Shown here piece by piece: positions 63,782-64,000 of a stretch of 64,000 bases of DNA. This DNA is from Sulfurospirillum arsenophilum NBRC 109478. Lineage in GTDB: Bacteria > Campylobacterota > Campylobacteria > Campylobacterales > Sulfurospirillaceae. Numbering within the stretch: the stretch's first letter is position 1; the number at the start of each line of letters is the position of its first letter. The notes beneath the pieces were generated by a model. That model ran no database searches. It was not told the DNA's origin and saw only the letters and a program-made list of their open reading frames with translations. The DNA lies in contig NZ_BBQF01000002.1 of NCBI RefSeq assembly GCF_000813345.1, positions 434,001-498,000 on the forward strand, written 5' to 3'. Made by a program: the position numbers and the translations under genes.

Positions 63782-64000
63782 ATGAAAGTAGTAGCCATCA
63801 ATGGAAGCCCGAATAAAAAAGGAAATACCGCACAGCTTATTGATACGATTGCACAAGAATTAGCCAAAGACAACATTACCACGGAAGTGTTGCACATCGG
63901 CAATAAAACCATTCGTGGCTGTTTTGGCTGTGGTGGCTGTGCAAAAAACCAAGATGAGCGTTGTGTGGCAAAAGACGATGAATATGTCAATGAGTGCATT
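63782..64000 (+). CDS. Flavodoxin-fold NAD(P)H oxidoreductase / iron-sulfur flavoprotein (3' end beyond window)
   Basis: 73 codons to the window edge. MKVVAINGSPNKKGNTAQLI is the FMN-binding start of the flavodoxin-like NAD(P)H reductase family, and RGCFGCGGCAKNQDERC contains the cysteine cluster found in iron-sulfur flavoproteins. AGGAG lies upstream. The divergent AraC regulator is the probable controller. Confidence 0.85.
   Translation, partial: MKVVAINGSPNKKGNTAQLIDTIAQELAKDNITTEVLHIGNKTIRGCFGCGGCAKNQDERCVAKDDEYVNECI

Noticed and set aside
63742-63999. Minus-strand open frame at the right edge
   Set aside because: It is the shadow of the flavoprotein gene starting at 63782, which has an RBS and clear motifs.

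Overview
The window looks like chromosome from a Campylobacterota (epsilonproteobacterial) bacterium, most likely Sulfurospirillum or a close relative. Supporting signs are moderate-to-low GC, many 4-nt gene overlaps, several chemoreceptors, a cobalamin-dependent MetH, MsrPQ, a cytoplasmic molybdoenzyme, and a leuD-leuB-TPR-ciaD-cca-purU run resembling the Cj0787-Cj0790 neighbourhood of Campylobacter jejuni. No tRNA, rRNA or CRISPR array was seen. A palindrome, TTTACATGTAAA (core TTACATGTAA), occurs 28 times in the host backbone by hand count, half in coding sequence and half between genes, and not once in the foreign element described below.

Layout. 1-16.8 kb: metH (cut by the window edge), a branched-chain amino acid binding protein, a soluble chemoreceptor with a ligand-domain-like N-terminus, LysE and EamA exporters, an LtaS-like sulfatase-fold membrane enzyme, amt-glnB, a molybdopterin oxidoreductase with a coupled unknown gene, glyS, and the 3' part of an endonuclease/exonuclease/phosphatase gene. 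33.6-64 kb: the missing 5' end of that gene, coupled to a carbonic anhydrase; then ppnP, a CHASE-PAS-GGDEF-EAL protein, baiN-like and trmL, the leu-to-purU operon, an ABC ATPase, an RND pump, an arsR-arsB-arsN2 cluster, xthA, a PAS protein, an HPP membrane protein, two MCPs, nudC, msrPQ, an AT-rich pentapeptide-like membrane protein, a double-AAA/FtsH-protease fusion, an AraC regulator and a partial flavoprotein.

The centre of interest is a 16.8-kb mobile island (about 16809-33635) inserted inside the endonuclease gene. The two gene halves join exactly in frame at the conserved NV|ENLFD motif once the island is removed. The island has imperfect terminal inverted repeats tipped by TTCGCC/GGCGAA, and a Tn554-like recombinase module (two large tyrosine recombinases around a small coiled-coil TnpC-like protein) plus a fourth XerD-like recombinase.

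Its cargo is defence-oriented. It holds an EcoRI-family adenine methyltransferase overlapping a DUF262-HNH nuclease, bracketed by exact 18-bp inverted repeats; a secreted DRGHM-type nuclease with a small partner; a short type II CBASS operon (CD-NTase, E2-only conjugating protein, 2TM-SAVED effector) that continues into a DUF6765-like putative metal hydrolase and a secreted propeller-like protein; and two metallophosphoesterases near the right end. The extended CBASS operon and the methylase/DUF262-HNH pair are the best candidates for undescribed biology. The iterated palindrome is the most striking signal in the backbone.
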